Shown: positions 27,611 through 40,543, counted from the stretch's first letter. The stretch is DNA of 64,000 nucleotides from Microbacterium azadirachtae (GCF_000956505.1 NZ_JYIX01000036.1:248001-312000), one strand, 5' to 3'. A program made the numbers and translations. The notes: generated from the letters alone by a model not told the origin.

Positions 27611-29979
27611 CCGTGCCGGATCGGCGGGCTCCGCGGGCTCCGCAACGCCGGCTGCGCGACGTGCGCATGGTGCCGGTCGCCGTCACCGCGTGGGTGATCG
27701 CGCTCCTGGTGTCGTTCCTGCCCTGGACGGCCGGCCCGGTGATCGCTCTCTCGGCAACGGGGATCGGGATCCTGCTCATCGTGTGCCGCTTCCGGACCCG
27801 CACCGCGGTCGCCCGCACCGGGCCTCTTTCGATCGTCTGCCTGACCGTCGCTGCGGCGATCGCCGGCGCCGCGGCAGCCGCGACGCCGGCCCGAGAGCAG
27901 GCCGCCTCACTGGCAGGGCACGCGGTGACCGCCGAGGTGAGCGTGCGATCGCTCCCTTCGATCGGCGCGGATGGCCGGCTCTGGGCCGACGCAGACGCGT
28001 TCCGGCTCGGTCCGGGGGACCGACCCGCTCCGCTGCGGGTGCCGGTGCGGATCGGGATCCCGCCCGATGCCGGATCCGCCACCCTGGGACCGGGGACGGT
28101 GCTGCGATTCACGGCGCAGACGAAACGCACGGATCCGGGCGAGCGGGCGGCCCTCGTGCTGTTCTCGAACGGGGCGGCGGTGCAGCTGTCGCGTGGCGGC
28201 CCGGTCGAGCGGCTCGCCGGCGACGTGCGTGCGGCGTTCATCGAGCGCGCCGGACGTCTGCCCGAACCCGGGTCAGAGCTGCTTCCGGGACTCGCGGTCG
28301 GCGATGTGCGAGCCGTGAGCGACGAACTCGATGCCGCGATGAAGGCCAGCGGGCTCTCGCATCTGACCGCCGTGTCCGGCAGCAACCTCGCGCTCGTGGC
28401 CGCGGCGGCGTTCGGGATCGTGGCGCTGTGCGGCGGGGGCAGGGTGTTCCGCGTCGCGATCGCCGTGCTAGCCCTCGCCGGGTTCGTGGTGCTGGTCACG
28501 CCGCAGCCGAGTGTCATCAGGGCCGCGGCCATGGCCGGAGTAGCCCTGACCGCGCTGCTGCTCGGGCGCCCGCGGGCGGGCCTCTCGGTCCTGCTGCTCG
28601 CGGTGACAGTGGTGCTGCTCGTCGATCCGCATCTCGCGGCCGCTCCCGGGTTCGCGCTGTCGGCCGCGGCCACCGCCGGTCTCATCGTGCTCGCCCCGCC
28701 ACTGGCGCGGGGGCTCGCGCGTCGGCTGCCGCGAGCGGTCGCCCTGGCGATCGCGGTCCCGCTGTCTGCGCAGCTCGCCTGCGGTCCGATCATCGCGTTG
28801 TTCGCGGCGCAGCAGTCCCTGGTCTCCGTGCTGGCCAACCTGCTGGCCGCGCCGGCGTCGCCGATCGCGACGGTGCTCGGGCTGCTCGCCTGCCTCGCGA
28901 TGCCGATCCCGCCGCTGGCCGATCTGTTCGCAGCCGTGGCCTGGCTGCCCTCCGCGTGGATCGCGCAGACGGCGGTGACGACCGCAGCGCTGCCGATGGC
29001 CACGATCGAGGCGCCGGCCGGCGTGGGCACGGCGCTCGTGGTGGCGGTGCTCAGCGCAGGGGTCTTCTGGGTCGTCGCGCCGCATCGCCCGCTCCGCGCC
29101 CCCTGGCGCGCCGTCGTGGGTGGCGCCCTCGCGGTCGTGATCGGAGCGGGCACGGGCTGGAGCATCGTCGCCGGTCCGGTCGCGCTGCTGCAGCGCCCGG
29201 CGGACTGGGCGATCGCCCTGTGCGACGTCGGGCAGGGGGACGCCGTGCTGGTGCGCTCGGCCGGACGCACGATGCTCATCGACACCGGACCAGAGCCGGA
29301 ACCGCTGCGGCGCTGCCTCGATGCGCTGGGGATCGCGCGGCTCGACCTGCTGGTGCTGACCCATTTCGACCGGGATCACGCCGGGGCCGCCGACGTGGTG
29401 GTCGGGCGCGTCGGCACCGTGCTGCACGGGCCGGTGGACACTCCAGCCCATCAGCGGTCACTCGAGCGGCTCGAAGCCGGGGGAGCGGACGTCGTCCAGT
29501 CGGCGGCGGGCGTGGCGGGGCGCCTGGGAGATGCGGACTGGCGCGTGCTGTGGCCTCGCCGCGGCGAGAAGGTGTTCCCTCCCGGGAACGAGACGGGCGT
29601 GATCCTGCAGATCGAGGGCGGAGGCGTTCCGCGGAGCCTGTTCCTGGCCGATCTCTCGGCCACGGCGCAGGGCGCGCTGCGACGGCTCGCACGCCCGCAC
29701 GATGAGAGCGTCGTCAAGGTCGCCCACCACGGCAGCGCCGATCAGGATCCGCAGCTCTACGAGGACCTGGGTCCCGCGCTGGCCCTGATCTCCGTCGGCG
29801 AGGGGAACGACTACGGGCACCCGCGCGCCTCAACGCTGGAGATGCTGCAGGCACTGCGTGCGCCCGTCCTGCGCACGGATCGGCGCGGCATGATCCTGGT
29901 GTCGCAGGGGGAGGAGGGGTTGCGCGTCTGGACCGAACGCGCCGCCCCGGCGGATGGCCGCACCGAGCGTCCGCCATGA
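27607..29979 (+). CDS. comEC: ComEC/Rec2 DNA uptake channel
   Basis: A 790-residue membrane protein. N-terminal helices and an OB-like domain (about 90-200) are followed by the competence domain with many helices; HLTAVSGSNLALV is the typical signature near 250. A C-terminal metallo-beta-lactamase domain has H586-F-D588-R-D590-H591 and a later KVAHHGSADQ. It forms the channel that takes in single-stranded DNA, and the lactamase domain may act as the nuclease. The domain set is complete, so the gene looks functional. ATG overlaps the comEA stop. Confidence 0.95.
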   Translation: MTVPDRRAPRAPQRRLRDVRMVPVAVTAWVIALLVSFLPWTAGPVIALSATGIGILLIVCRFRTRTAVARTGPLSIVCLTVAAAIAGAAAAATPAREQAASLAGHAVTAEVSVRSLPSIGADGRLWADADAFRLGPGDRPAPLRVPVRIGIPPDAGSATLGPGTVLRFTAQTKRTDPGERAALVLFSNGAAVQLSRGGPVERLAGDVRAAFIERAGRLPEPGSELLPGLAVGDVRAVSDELDAAMKASGLSHLTAVSGSNLALVAAAAFGIVALCGGGRVFRVAIAVLALAGFVVLVTPQPSVIRAAAMAGVALTALLLGRPRAGLSVLLLAVTVVLLVDPHLAAAPGFALSAAATAGLIVLAPPLARGLARRLPRAVALAIAVPLSAQLACGPIIALFAAQQSLVSVLANLLAAPASPIATVLGLLACLAMPIPPLADLFAAVAWLPSAWIAQTAVTTAALPMATIEAPAGVGTALVVAVLSAGVFWVVAPHRPLRAPWRAVVGGALAVVIGAGTGWSIVAGPVALLQRPADWAIALCDVGQGDAVLVRSAGRTMLIDTGPEPEPLRRCLDALGIARLDLLVLTHFDRDHAGAADVVVGRVGTVLHGPVDTPAHQRSLERLEAGGADVVQSAAGVAGRLGDADWRVLWPRRGEKVFPPGNETGVILQIEGGGVPRSLFLADLSATAQGALRRLARPHDESVVKVAHHGSADQDPQLYEDLGPALALISVGEGNDYGHPRASTLEMLQALRAPVLRTDRRGMILVSQGEEGLRVWTERAAPADGRTERPP

Positions 29980-30063
29980 TCGGCCACCGATGGCCCGGTG
30001 CGGCATGTGCGCGGCGGTCGCGCGAAAGCTAGCCTGTATCCGGGGTCGCGACGAAAGGTCTTG

Positions 30064-30528
30064 ATGGAAGGCACGAACTTCACCTATGTCATCAAGCAGC
30101 TCGAGCTCGCGCTCCGTCCTTATTTCGAGGAGGTCTGCGCTCAGGCCGGCATGACGATCGCGCAGTTCACGGCGCTCACGGTGCTGGAACGGCGCCCCGG
30201 CATCACGAGCTCCGAACTCGCGCGGCGCTCCTTCGTGCGTGCGCAGACGATGGCCCAGACCATGGATCCGCTCCTGGACGCCGGCCTGGTGCGACGGGAG
30301 CGCGACCCGGAGCACGCCCGACGGCTGCTGCTCTTCCTCACCGATGAGGGCGTGGCGGCCGTGGCCCGCACCGCCCCGCGCCTGGCCGAGCTGGAGCGGC
30401 TCCTGACGAGGGGCTTCGCGGAGGAGGAGACCGCGGCCTTGGCGGACTACCTCCGGCGCGCGCGCCGCACCCTCGAATCGCACACGCTGGCCGAGTTCCG
30501 GAAGGGTGCCACGGACCTCGTGCCCTGA
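30064..30528 (+). CDS. MarR-family regulator
   Basis: A 154-residue winged-helix repressor-type protein. Helical dimer segments flank the DNA-binding core: MTIAQFTALTVLERRPGITSSELARRSFVRAQTM, recognition helix, then the wing RRERDPEHARRLLLFLTDEG. AAAGG precedes ATG 30064 by 5 bases. It converges on the O-demethylase gene at 30609 across a terminator and is the nearest candidate for a phenolic-acid-responsive regulator on this side of the cluster, though PadR at 35819 is another. Confidence 0.9.
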   Translation: MEGTNFTYVIKQLELALRPYFEEVCAQAGMTIAQFTALTVLERRPGITSSELARRSFVRAQTMAQTMDPLLDAGLVRRERDPEHARRLLLFLTDEGVAAVARTAPRLAELERLLTRGFAEEETAALADYLRRARRTLESHTLAEFRKGATDLVP

Positions 30529-30557
30529 GCGGGGCGTGACTCCGCAGGGCGTGACTC

Positions 30558-30586
30558 CACGGGGCCGCGATCCCCGCGGCCCCGTG
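30558..30586. terminator. Bidirectional terminator
   Basis: A perfect 12-bp GC stem (30558-30569 with 30575-30586), loop 5, between the converging MarR and O-demethylase genes. Confidence 0.8.
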
Positions 30587-30608
30587 ATGCCGTCCCCGTC
30601 GCCGACTC

Positions 30609-32993
<2,385 letters not shown>

Positions 32994-32997
<4 letters not shown>

Positions 32998-33692
32998 GCC
33001 CCGTCGTCGTCACGGACATCGCCCGCGCTGAGCGCGCACTCGTCGACGCGCTCGCCGCGTTCGGGTCGGCCACGGTGCACGAGGCGCTCGGCCGGATCGG
33101 CTGCGCGGGCGCGCGGATCCGGCCGATCCAGGAGGGCGTCGTGGTCTCCGGCAGTGCGATCACGGTGCTCCCTGCCGCGGGGGACAACCTCATGGTGCAC
33201 GTCGCGATCGAGCAGGCGCAGGAGGGCGACATCATCGTCGTGGCGCCGGTGTCGGAGTCACTGCACGGCTTCATCGGGGAGCTCATGGCGACCCAGATGC
33301 AGGCTCGAGGGGTAGGCGGCTACGTGACGTCCGCCGGGGTGCGCGACGTCGCGGAGCTGCGGGCCATGCGGTTCCCGGTGTGGACCGCGCACATCACCGC
33401 GCAGGGCACCGTGAAGGAGACGGCGGGATCGGTGAACGTGCCGATCTCGCTCGACGGCGTCGTGGTCGAGCCTGGCGACATCGTGGTCGCCGACGACGAC
33501 GGCGTGACGATCGTGCCCCGCGCGCGGGCGGCCGAGGCGCTGGACGCGGCACGGCGGCGGGCGGAGCGCGAGGCCGCGGCGCGCGAGCGCTACCGGGCCG
33601 GTGAGATCTCGATGGACGTCGGGGGCCTGAGGGCAGTGCTCGACCGGCTCGGCGTCGAGCACGTCGCCCAGCGGAGCGGCGATGCGCGCTGA
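32994..33692 (+). CDS. ligK: 4-carboxy-4-hydroxy-2-oxoadipate aldolase (LigK/GalC)
   Basis: A 232-residue class II aldolase of the RraA-like HMG/CHA type. Signature blocks are ATVHEALGRIGCAGARIRPI, the metal and substrate loop GDIIVVAPVSESLHGFIGELMATQMQARGVGGYVTSAGVRD, and VVEPGDIVVADDDGV near the C-terminus. It splits 4-carboxy-4-hydroxy-2-oxoadipate into pyruvate and oxaloacetate with a divalent metal ion, the last step of the protocatechuate 4,5-cleavage and gallate routes. Overlaps galB by 4 bases and galD by 11. Confidence 0.92.
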
Positions 33693-34770
33693 CGCCGCCG
33701 CCGGCGGCACATCTCCCGGCGGCATCCGCTGCATGCTCATGCGCGGCGGGACATCGAAGGGGGCGTTCTTCCTCGCCGCGGACGTGCCGGCCGATCCCGT
33801 GGAGCGCAACGAGCTGATGCTCCGGCTTCTGGGCAGCCCGGATCCGCGGCAGATCGACGGGCTCGGGGGCGGGCACGTGCTGACCTCCAAAGCGGCGATC
33901 GTGTCCGTCTCCGAGGATCCGGGCGCGGATCTCGACTACCTCTTCCTGCAGGTCGGCGTCGAGCGCCCCACGGTGGGCGATGCGCAGACCTGCGGCAACC
34001 TCCTCGCCGCTGTGGGGCCCTTCGCGGTCGAGCGCGGAATCCTGCCGGCCGGCGGAGAAGCGACCACGGCGCGCATCCGGCTGCGCAACACCGGCGGGAT
34101 CGCGACGGCCTCGTTCGCGACGCCGGCCGGGATGCCGGACTACGACGGCGGCACGGAGATCGACGGCGTGCCGGGCTCTGCGGGACCGATCGAGCTCCGG
34201 CTCGGCGGCGGCGAAGCCTCCGTGCTCCCGACCGGTCTGGTGACGCAGACGGTCGCCGGACACCGCGTGACGCTGGTCGACAACGGCATGCCCGTCGTGC
34301 TCATGGACGCCGCGTCGCTCGGGGCGTCGGGGGACGAGGATCCGGGCAGGCTCGAGGCCGATGCGCGATTGTGCGCCGTCGTCGAGGAGGTCCGCCGGGC
34401 CGCCGGTCCGCTGTTCGGCCTGGGCGATGTGACGGAGCAGACCGTACCCAAGGTCGTGCTGCTCTCGCCGCCGCGGCAGGGCGGGACGATCTCCACGAGG
34501 GCGTTCATCCCGTTCCGCGTGCACGAGTCGATCGGCGTCCTGATGGCGGCCTCTGTCGCTGCGGGTATCCGGATCCCCGGCGCGGTCGGACACGATCTGG
34601 CCCTCCTGCCGGCGGGACCTGAGCACGACATCGAGCACCCCGCCGGTGTGCTCCGCACCCGTGTCGACGTCACGCGCGGCGAGGACGGCGCCTGGCGGGC
34701 GTCGTCCCGTTCGACGCGCACCGCGCGCAAGATCTTCGACGGCATCGTCTTCCCGCGTCCGCGGCGCTGA
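33682..34770 (+). CDS. galD: 4-oxalomesaconate tautomerase (GalD, PrpF family)
   Basis: A 362-residue cofactor-free isomerase with two diaminopimelate-epimerase-like halves. IRCMLMRGGTSKGAFF opens the first half, QIDGLGGGHVLTSKAA and GDAQTCGNLLAAVGPFA carry the catalytic Cys/Lys region of PrpF proteins, and RLRNTGGIATASF follows. By family it converts the keto/enol and isomeric forms of 4-oxalomesaconate so that GalB can act. Its start overlaps ligK by 11 bases, so it is part of the same transcript. Confidence 0.92.
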   Translation: MRADAAAGGTSPGGIRCMLMRGGTSKGAFFLAADVPADPVERNELMLRLLGSPDPRQIDGLGGGHVLTSKAAIVSVSEDPGADLDYLFLQVGVERPTVGDAQTCGNLLAAVGPFAVERGILPAGGEATTARIRLRNTGGIATASFATPAGMPDYDGGTEIDGVPGSAGPIELRLGGGEASVLPTGLVTQTVAGHRVTLVDNGMPVVLMDAASLGASGDEDPGRLEADARLCAVVEEVRRAAGPLFGLGDVTEQTVPKVVLLSPPRQGGTISTRAFIPFRVHESIGVLMAASVAAGIRIPGAVGHDLALLPAGPEHDIEHPAGVLRTRVDVTRGEDGAWRASSRSTRTARKIFDGIVFPRPRR

Positions 34771-34807
34771 CGCCGGACCCCACACGACCAGAGCAAGGAC
34801 GGATCCC

Positions 34808-35803
34808 ATGGCAACCACCGACAACTTCGACCTCGCCCATCTCGGCGCGGTCGAGCTGCACACCCCGAAGTTCGAGGAGAGTCTGCACTTCTTCCGGGAC
34901 ATCTGCGCGATGCGCGAGGTCGCCCGCGTCGGCGACTCCGCGTACCTGCGCTGCTGGGACGAGTACCAGCGGTACACGCTCAAGCTCACCGCTTCCGACA
35001 CCAACGGGGTCGGGCGCACGCTCTTCCGCACGACGAGCCAGGAGGCGCTCGAGCGCAGGGTCGCCGCGATCGAGGCGACCGGCCTCGGCCACGGCTGGCG
35101 CGAAGCCGAGGTCGGCGTCGGACCGTCCTACGAGTTCGAGGATCCGGACGGGCACCTCATGGCGCTGCACTATGAGACCGAGCTCTACGTGCCGGACGAC
35201 GAGGACCGACCCGCGCTGAAGAACCAGGCCTCCGCCTATCCGGGGCGAGGCATCAACGCCCGTCGCATGGACCACATCAACTACCTCGCGAGCGACGTGA
35301 CCGCCGCGGGGGAGTTCTGGGCCGACGTCATGCGCGCGAGGGAGTCCGAGCGGGTGCGCCAGGACGATGGACGTTTCGCGGCACGGTGGTTCCGGTTCCA
35401 TCAGAAGTCCTACGACGTCGTCTACTCCGCGGACTGGACGGGCAGCCGCGGCCGCTTCCATCACTTCGCGTTCGCGCCGGACTCCAGGGAGGACATCCTG
35501 AAGGCCGCCGACATCTGCCTCGAGAACGGGATCCACATCGAGTACGGACCCTACAAGCACGCGATCAACCAGACGTTCTTCCTCTACGTCTGGGAGCCGG
35601 GCGGCAACCGCATCGAGTTCGCGAACGCGCAGGCCCGGCTCCTCCTGGACCCGGACTGGCCTGTCGTCGAGTGGAGCCAGGCCGAGCGCGCGAAGGGGCA
35701 GGCCTGGGGCATGAAGACCGTCGCCACCTTCCACACGCACGGCACGCCGTACGTGGAGAACCAGGAGGAGATCGACCGCGAGGCGCTGGCCGGATCCCGC
35801 TGA
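34808..35803 (+). CDS. Type I (VOC) extradiol ring-cleavage dioxygenase
   Basis: A 331-residue two-module vicinal-oxygen-chelate dioxygenase. Each module starts with a His strand (LAHLGAVELHTPKFEESLHFF; RRMDHINYLASDVTAAGEFW). The C-terminal half has HHFAFAP and the near-PROSITE stretch YKHAINQTFFLYVWEPGG followed by NRIEF, giving the 2-His-1-Glu iron site. By position in an operon with galB, ligK and galD it should open the ring of gallate, 3-O-methylgallate or protocatechuate. The well-known enzymes for these steps (LigAB, DesB, GalA, DesZ) belong to a different superfamily, so the substrate is uncertain. AAGGA precedes ATG 34808. Confidence 0.9.
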   Translation: MATTDNFDLAHLGAVELHTPKFEESLHFFRDICAMREVARVGDSAYLRCWDEYQRYTLKLTASDTNGVGRTLFRTTSQEALERRVAAIEATGLGHGWREAEVGVGPSYEFEDPDGHLMALHYETELYVPDDEDRPALKNQASAYPGRGINARRMDHINYLASDVTAAGEFWADVMRARESERVRQDDGRFAARWFRFHQKSYDVVYSADWTGSRGRFHHFAFAPDSREDILKAADICLENGIHIEYGPYKHAINQTFFLYVWEPGGNRIEFANAQARLLLDPDWPVVEWSQAERAKGQAWGMKTVATFHTHGTPYVENQEEIDREALAGSR

Positions 35804-35818
35804 GGCCCGTCGCCCGCG

Positions 35819-36400
35819 CTAGTCGCCGAGGCTGTCGACGAGGTCGAGGCCGCGGCGGGCCCAGGCGATCTCGAGCCGCGCCCGCTCGACCAGTCCCTCG
35901 TACGCGAACCTCTTGTACGCGATCGTGCGTTCGCGCTCGCTGTCCGGAGTGACGTTCAGCCGGCGCGTCAGCATCGGATTGCTGAGGTTCTCGATGTGGG
36001 TGAGCTCGCCCTCCCACTGTTCGAGCTCGCCCTCCCACTGCGCGATGTGGCGGCGCAGGAAGTCGCGCGCCGCCTCCGGCGTGGTGTTCTCCAGGTAGGC
36101 GGCGCGCAGGTGCGCGGGGTCGCGGACGCGCTGGTAGTCCAGAGGTGTCTGCATCCAGGCGAGGTAGTCGGCGTCGCCGGCCGGCGTCACGGTGTACATG
36201 CGCCGTGTGCCGCGCTGGCCGCGGGCCTGCTCCTCGCCCTCGATGAGCCCCGCAGCCTCCATCTTGCGCAGCTCCGGGTAGATCTGCGAGTCGGGGGCGT
36301 GCCAGACGTGCCCCACCGACTGCGAGAACTGCTTCTGCAGGTCGTATCCCGACAGCGGCCCGACGCGCAGGATCGCCAGGATTGCGTAGCGCAGACTCAT
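35819..36400 (-). CDS. PadR-family regulator
   Basis: A 193-residue repressor of the PadR type. The winged helix is MSLRYAILAILRVGPLSGYDLQKQF ... SQIYPELRKMEAAGLIEG with the wing RRMYTVTPAG. The C-terminal Vir-type helical domain (about 90-180) contains a short direct repeat, QWEGELEQWEGELTHI. PadR proteins classically respond to phenolic acids. It is the last gene of the metF-purU-ligM-padR transcript, 42 bases after ligM, and its stop lies 15 bases from the dioxygenase stop. Autoregulation of the aromatic block is likely but inferred. Confidence 0.92.
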   Translation of the reverse strand: MSLRYAILAILRVGPLSGYDLQKQFSQSVGHVWHAPDSQIYPELRKMEAAGLIEGEEQARGQRGTRRMYTVTPAGDADYLAWMQTPLDYQRVRDPAHLRAAYLENTTPEAARDFLRRHIAQWEGELEQWEGELTHIENLSNPMLTRRLNVTPDSERERTIAYKRFAYEGLVERARLEIAWARRGLDLVDSLGD

Positions 36401-36442
36401 GCGGTTCCTCCCGCGTCGAGCCTACTGCCGGGATGACGGGAT

Positions 36443-37879
<1,437 letters not shown>

Positions 37880-38764
37880 TCAGGGGCGGTCGGTGAAGAC
37901 GACGGTCTGATTGCCGTTCCGGATCACCCGGTCCTCGGCGTGCCACTGCACCGCGCGGGAGAGCACGGCGCGCTCGACGTACGCGCCACGGGCCTGCAGG
38001 CCGGCCGCGCTCATCGAGTGGTCGACGCGGGCGACGTCCTGCTCGATGATCGGGCCCTCGTCCAGGACCTTGGTGACGTAGTGGCTGGTCGCGCCGATGA
38101 GCTTCACGCCGCGCTCCTTGGCCTTGCGATAAGGGGCCGCGCCGATGAAGGCCGGCAAGAAGGAGTGATGGATGTTGATGACCGGCACGTCGACCTCGTC
38201 CAGGAAGTCCTCGGAGATGATCTGCATGTACCGCGCCAGCACGAGGAAGTCGACATTCCCCTTCACGAGCTCCAGGATCCTGGCCTCTGCGTCGGACTTG
38301 TCCGGCCCCTGCGAGGGCACGTGGAAGAACGGGATGCCGAAGGCGCGGACGTCCTCTGCGACGTTCGTGTGATTGCTGATCACCATCGGGATCGTGACGG
38401 GCAGCTCGCCGCGCCGGTGGCGCCAGAGGAGCTCGAGCAGGCAATGGTCGCTCGTCGAGGCGAGCACGGCCATCCGCTTCGGGACGGACCGGTCGGTGAG
38501 CCGCCACGACAGGCCGAGCGGTCCGAGCGTGGCGGCGACGTCGGCCTCGAGCTCGGGGATCGCCGCGGAGAGGTCGGCGCGGTGGAAGACCACGCGCTGG
38601 AAGAAGCCCCCGCCCTGCGGGTCGTCGGTGTACTGATCGAGCGAGACGATGTTGCCCCGGTTGCGGGTGATGAGGGCGCTGACGGCCGAGACGATCCCTG
38701 GCTGATCCGGGCCGTGCACGATCAGGCAGGCGTCATCGCGCAGTCGCTCGACGTGGATGGTCAT
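37880..38764 (-). CDS. purU: Formyltetrahydrofolate deformylase
   Basis: A 294-residue enzyme that hydrolyses 10-formyl-tetrahydrofolate to formate and tetrahydrofolate. The N-terminal ACT domain (CLIVHGPDQPGIVSAVSALI, about 12-90) is followed by the formyltransferase-fold domain with the Asn/His/Asp triad: PMVISNH, INIHHSFLPAF and the Asp in EQDVARVDH. The longer upstream frame was rejected; ATG 38764 lies 10 bases after metF. In this operon it would regenerate free tetrahydrofolate for the demethylases by expelling C1 units as formate. Confidence 0.95.
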   Translation of the reverse strand: MTIHVERLRDDACLIVHGPDQPGIVSAVSALITRNRGNIVSLDQYTDDPQGGGFFQRVVFHRADLSAAIPELEADVAATLGPLGLSWRLTDRSVPKRMAVLASTSDHCLLELLWRHRRGELPVTIPMVISNHTNVAEDVRAFGIPFFHVPSQGPDKSDAEARILELVKGNVDFLVLARYMQIISEDFLDEVDVPVINIHHSFLPAFIGAAPYRKAKERGVKLIGATSHYVTKVLDEGPIIEQDVARVDHSMSAAGLQARGAYVERAVLSRAVQWHAEDRVIRNGNQTVVFTDRP

Positions 38765-38774
38765 CCTGGCCCCC

Positions 38775-39650
38775 TCAGCGGCGGGCGGCGACGAAGTCGC
38801 GCGCCCATGCCGACGTGGCGAGGAGGCCGCCGAACGTGTAGAAGTGCAGCTTGACGGCGCCGGTCTCGGTGTCGGCCGCGAGCAGCGCGGACAGGTCGGA
38901 GACGAAGGCATCCGGCCCCGCCGTCCCCATCAGGTTCGTGAGGGAGAAGCCGTACTTCTTCACGATCATCGCGTTCGCGCCGATGCCGAACCGACGGGCG
39001 AACCCGAGAAGCCGCTTGACGCCCGCGGGCCCCGGCGTGCCCACCCGGATCTCGGAGGCGATCCCGCGTGCGCGGACCTGGTCGATCCAGGCCAGGACCG
39101 GATCCGTGTCGAAGGCGAACTGGCTGAGGATCACGGCGTCCAGCCCCTGCTCCGCGAGGACCGCCGACTTGTTCTCGAGATGGCGCCACAGCTCGTCGTC
39201 GGCGATGTCGGGGTGCCCTTCGGGATAACCGGCGATCGACACCTCGCGGACGCCGTAGTCGAGCAGCAGACCCGTGTAGATGACGTCGAAGGCCGAGGCG
39301 TACGGCCCGTCCGGCGTGGCGGGGTCCCCGCCGACGACGAAGACGTGGTCCGTGGCGCCGACCTCCTGCAGCCGGCCGAGGAGCTCCTCGAGCTGCGCGC
39401 GCGACCGCAGTCGACGGGCCGAGATGTGCGGGACCGGCACGAAGCCCAGATCCCGGACCGCTTTGGCGGCGGCCACGCGCATGTCGAGATCCTCGTTGCC
39501 GAGGAACGTGACGTTGATCTTGGTCCCCGCGGGGATCGTGTCGCGCGCCTCCTGGAGACCGGGGACGTCTTTCCCGGTCATCTCGAGGGAGAAGTCGTCG
39601 ACGAGTGCGCGCGCCGCGATCGGGTTCGCGACGGGTGTGGTGCGTGACAC
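38775..39650 (-). CDS. metF: Methylenetetrahydrofolate reductase
   Basis: A 291-residue FAD-linked TIM-barrel enzyme with ARALVDDFSLEMTGKD early in the chain, ATDHVFVVGGDPATPDGPY, the SIAGYPEGHPD signature, and QFAFDTDPVLAWIDQVRARG followed by VGTPGPAGVKRLL. Normally it makes 5-methyl-tetrahydrofolate; in O-demethylation operons it is thought to run toward methylene-tetrahydrofolate. GTG 39650 is chosen because AAAGG lies about 10 bases upstream and the frame above is non-conserved. First gene of the metF-purU-ligM-padR transcript. Confidence 0.92.
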   Translation of the reverse strand: MSRTTPVANPIAARALVDDFSLEMTGKDVPGLQEARDTIPAGTKINVTFLGNEDLDMRVAAAKAVRDLGFVPVPHISARRLRSRAQLEELLGRLQEVGATDHVFVVGGDPATPDGPYASAFDVIYTGLLLDYGVREVSIAGYPEGHPDIADDELWRHLENKSAVLAEQGLDAVILSQFAFDTDPVLAWIDQVRARGIASEIRVGTPGPAGVKRLLGFARRFGIGANAMIVKKYGFSLTNLMGTAGPDAFVSDLSALLAADTETGAVKLHFYTFGGLLATSAWARDFVAARR

Positions 39651-39739
39651 GGATCGGCATCCTTTCGGCGGGTCCGCGCGCGGCAGTGCGAGCGGATCGG
39701 TCAGGCCCTGTTCGGCGTTGAACGGGCCTGCCGTCAGAA

Positions 39740-39757
39740 TACCTATGTCAATAGGTA
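39740..39757. promoter_or_regulatory. Palindromic operator upstream of metF
   Basis: TACCTAT-GTCA-ATAGGTA, a perfect 7+4+7 inverted repeat, with a further AGGTAA half site at 39767-39772. It lies 90 bases before the metF start in an AT-richer patch and shares GTC-ATAGGTAA-type sequence with the ligM/galB promoter (32095-32106). It is a candidate site for PadR or one of the MarR proteins. Confidence 0.6.
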
Positions 39758-39795
39758 ATGACAAGAGGTAAATTCAAGGCGTGGCGAACCACTGC

Positions 39796-39911
39796 TTCGA
39801 GTCGTCCCCCTCAGCGCACCCTGGGGGCTCCGCTGGCGGGGACGACGCAAAGCCCACTTCGAGTCGTCCCTGTCAGCGCACCCTATGGGCTCCGCTGAGG
39901 GGGACGACTCG
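39796..39911. repeat. Duplicated palindromic REP-like unit
   Basis: Two related units, 39796-39847 and 39858-39911. Each is a long imperfect hairpin of the form TTCGAGTCGTCCC ... TCAGCGCACCCT ... GGGCTCCGCTG ... GGGGACGAC. Unit 2 is almost fully self-complementary. A GCGCCGGGGGGCGCC-type tandem follows to about 39955. It lies beyond the MarR gene stop and before the metF promoter, so it may also terminate MarR transcription. No gene is seen in 39651-39982. Confidence 0.75.
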
Positions 39912-39982
39912 GAAGTGGGGGCGCCGGGGGGCGCCAAGGGGCGCCGGGGGGCGAAGGGGTGGTGGCGGGGGAGAGTCTGGGG

Positions 39983-40483
39983 TCAGTCGGCGGTGCGGAT
40001 CAGGGCCAGCATGCGCAGGAGCGCGGTGTTGAACTGGGCGATCTCGGCCTCGGTCATCCCGGCCAGGATGACCTCCTGACCGCGCATCGAGATGGGGCGC
40101 ATCTCATGGTGCAGCTGGGCTCCGGACGGGGTCAGGTGCATCGGGCGCGAGCCCCGCGGGCCGTCGAAGAGCGCGATGAGCCGACGATCCGCGAGGGTGT
40201 TGACGCTCTTCGAGACGATGGCCTTGTTGACGCCGAGGAACTCCGACACCTCGCTCGCCGAGGATCCGGGCCGTGTCGCGAGTGCGGACAGCACGCGCCA
40301 CTCGTTCGTGCCGAGACCGAACTCGCGGCGCAACTCCTGCGACTCGCGCCACACGAGGGCGTTGGAGAGCAGGGCGAGCAGACGCGGGGTGAACGACTCC
40401 GGGTCGACCACGTCGTACAACGGGTCGCGCACGACCTCCGGCGACGGTGCGACCCCGGGGCGGGTGTCATCCTGTGCGGGCAT
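39983..40483 (-). CDS. MarR-family regulator
   Basis: A 166-residue winged-helix regulator: LGTNEWRVLSALATRPGSSASEVSEFLGVNKAIVSKSVNTLADRRLI is the DNA-binding core, followed by the wing DGPRGSRPMHLTPSG. AGGAGG sits 6 bases before ATG 40483, which fixes the start. It is downstream of the aldehyde dehydrogenase gene on the same strand (separated by a terminator) and upstream, by orientation, of the aromatic operon. It could control either block. Confidence 0.9.
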   Translation of the reverse strand: MPAQDDTRPGVAPSPEVVRDPLYDVVDPESFTPRLLALLSNALVWRESQELRREFGLGTNEWRVLSALATRPGSSASEVSEFLGVNKAIVSKSVNTLADRRLIALFDGPRGSRPMHLTPSGAQLHHEMRPISMRGQEVILAGMTEAEIAQFNTALLRMLALIRTAD

Positions 40484-40543
40484 GCTGTTCCTCCTGCGTG
40501 CGGGAGCTCGCAGAGCCCCCTCGTTGATGAGTGTTCCAGACGA

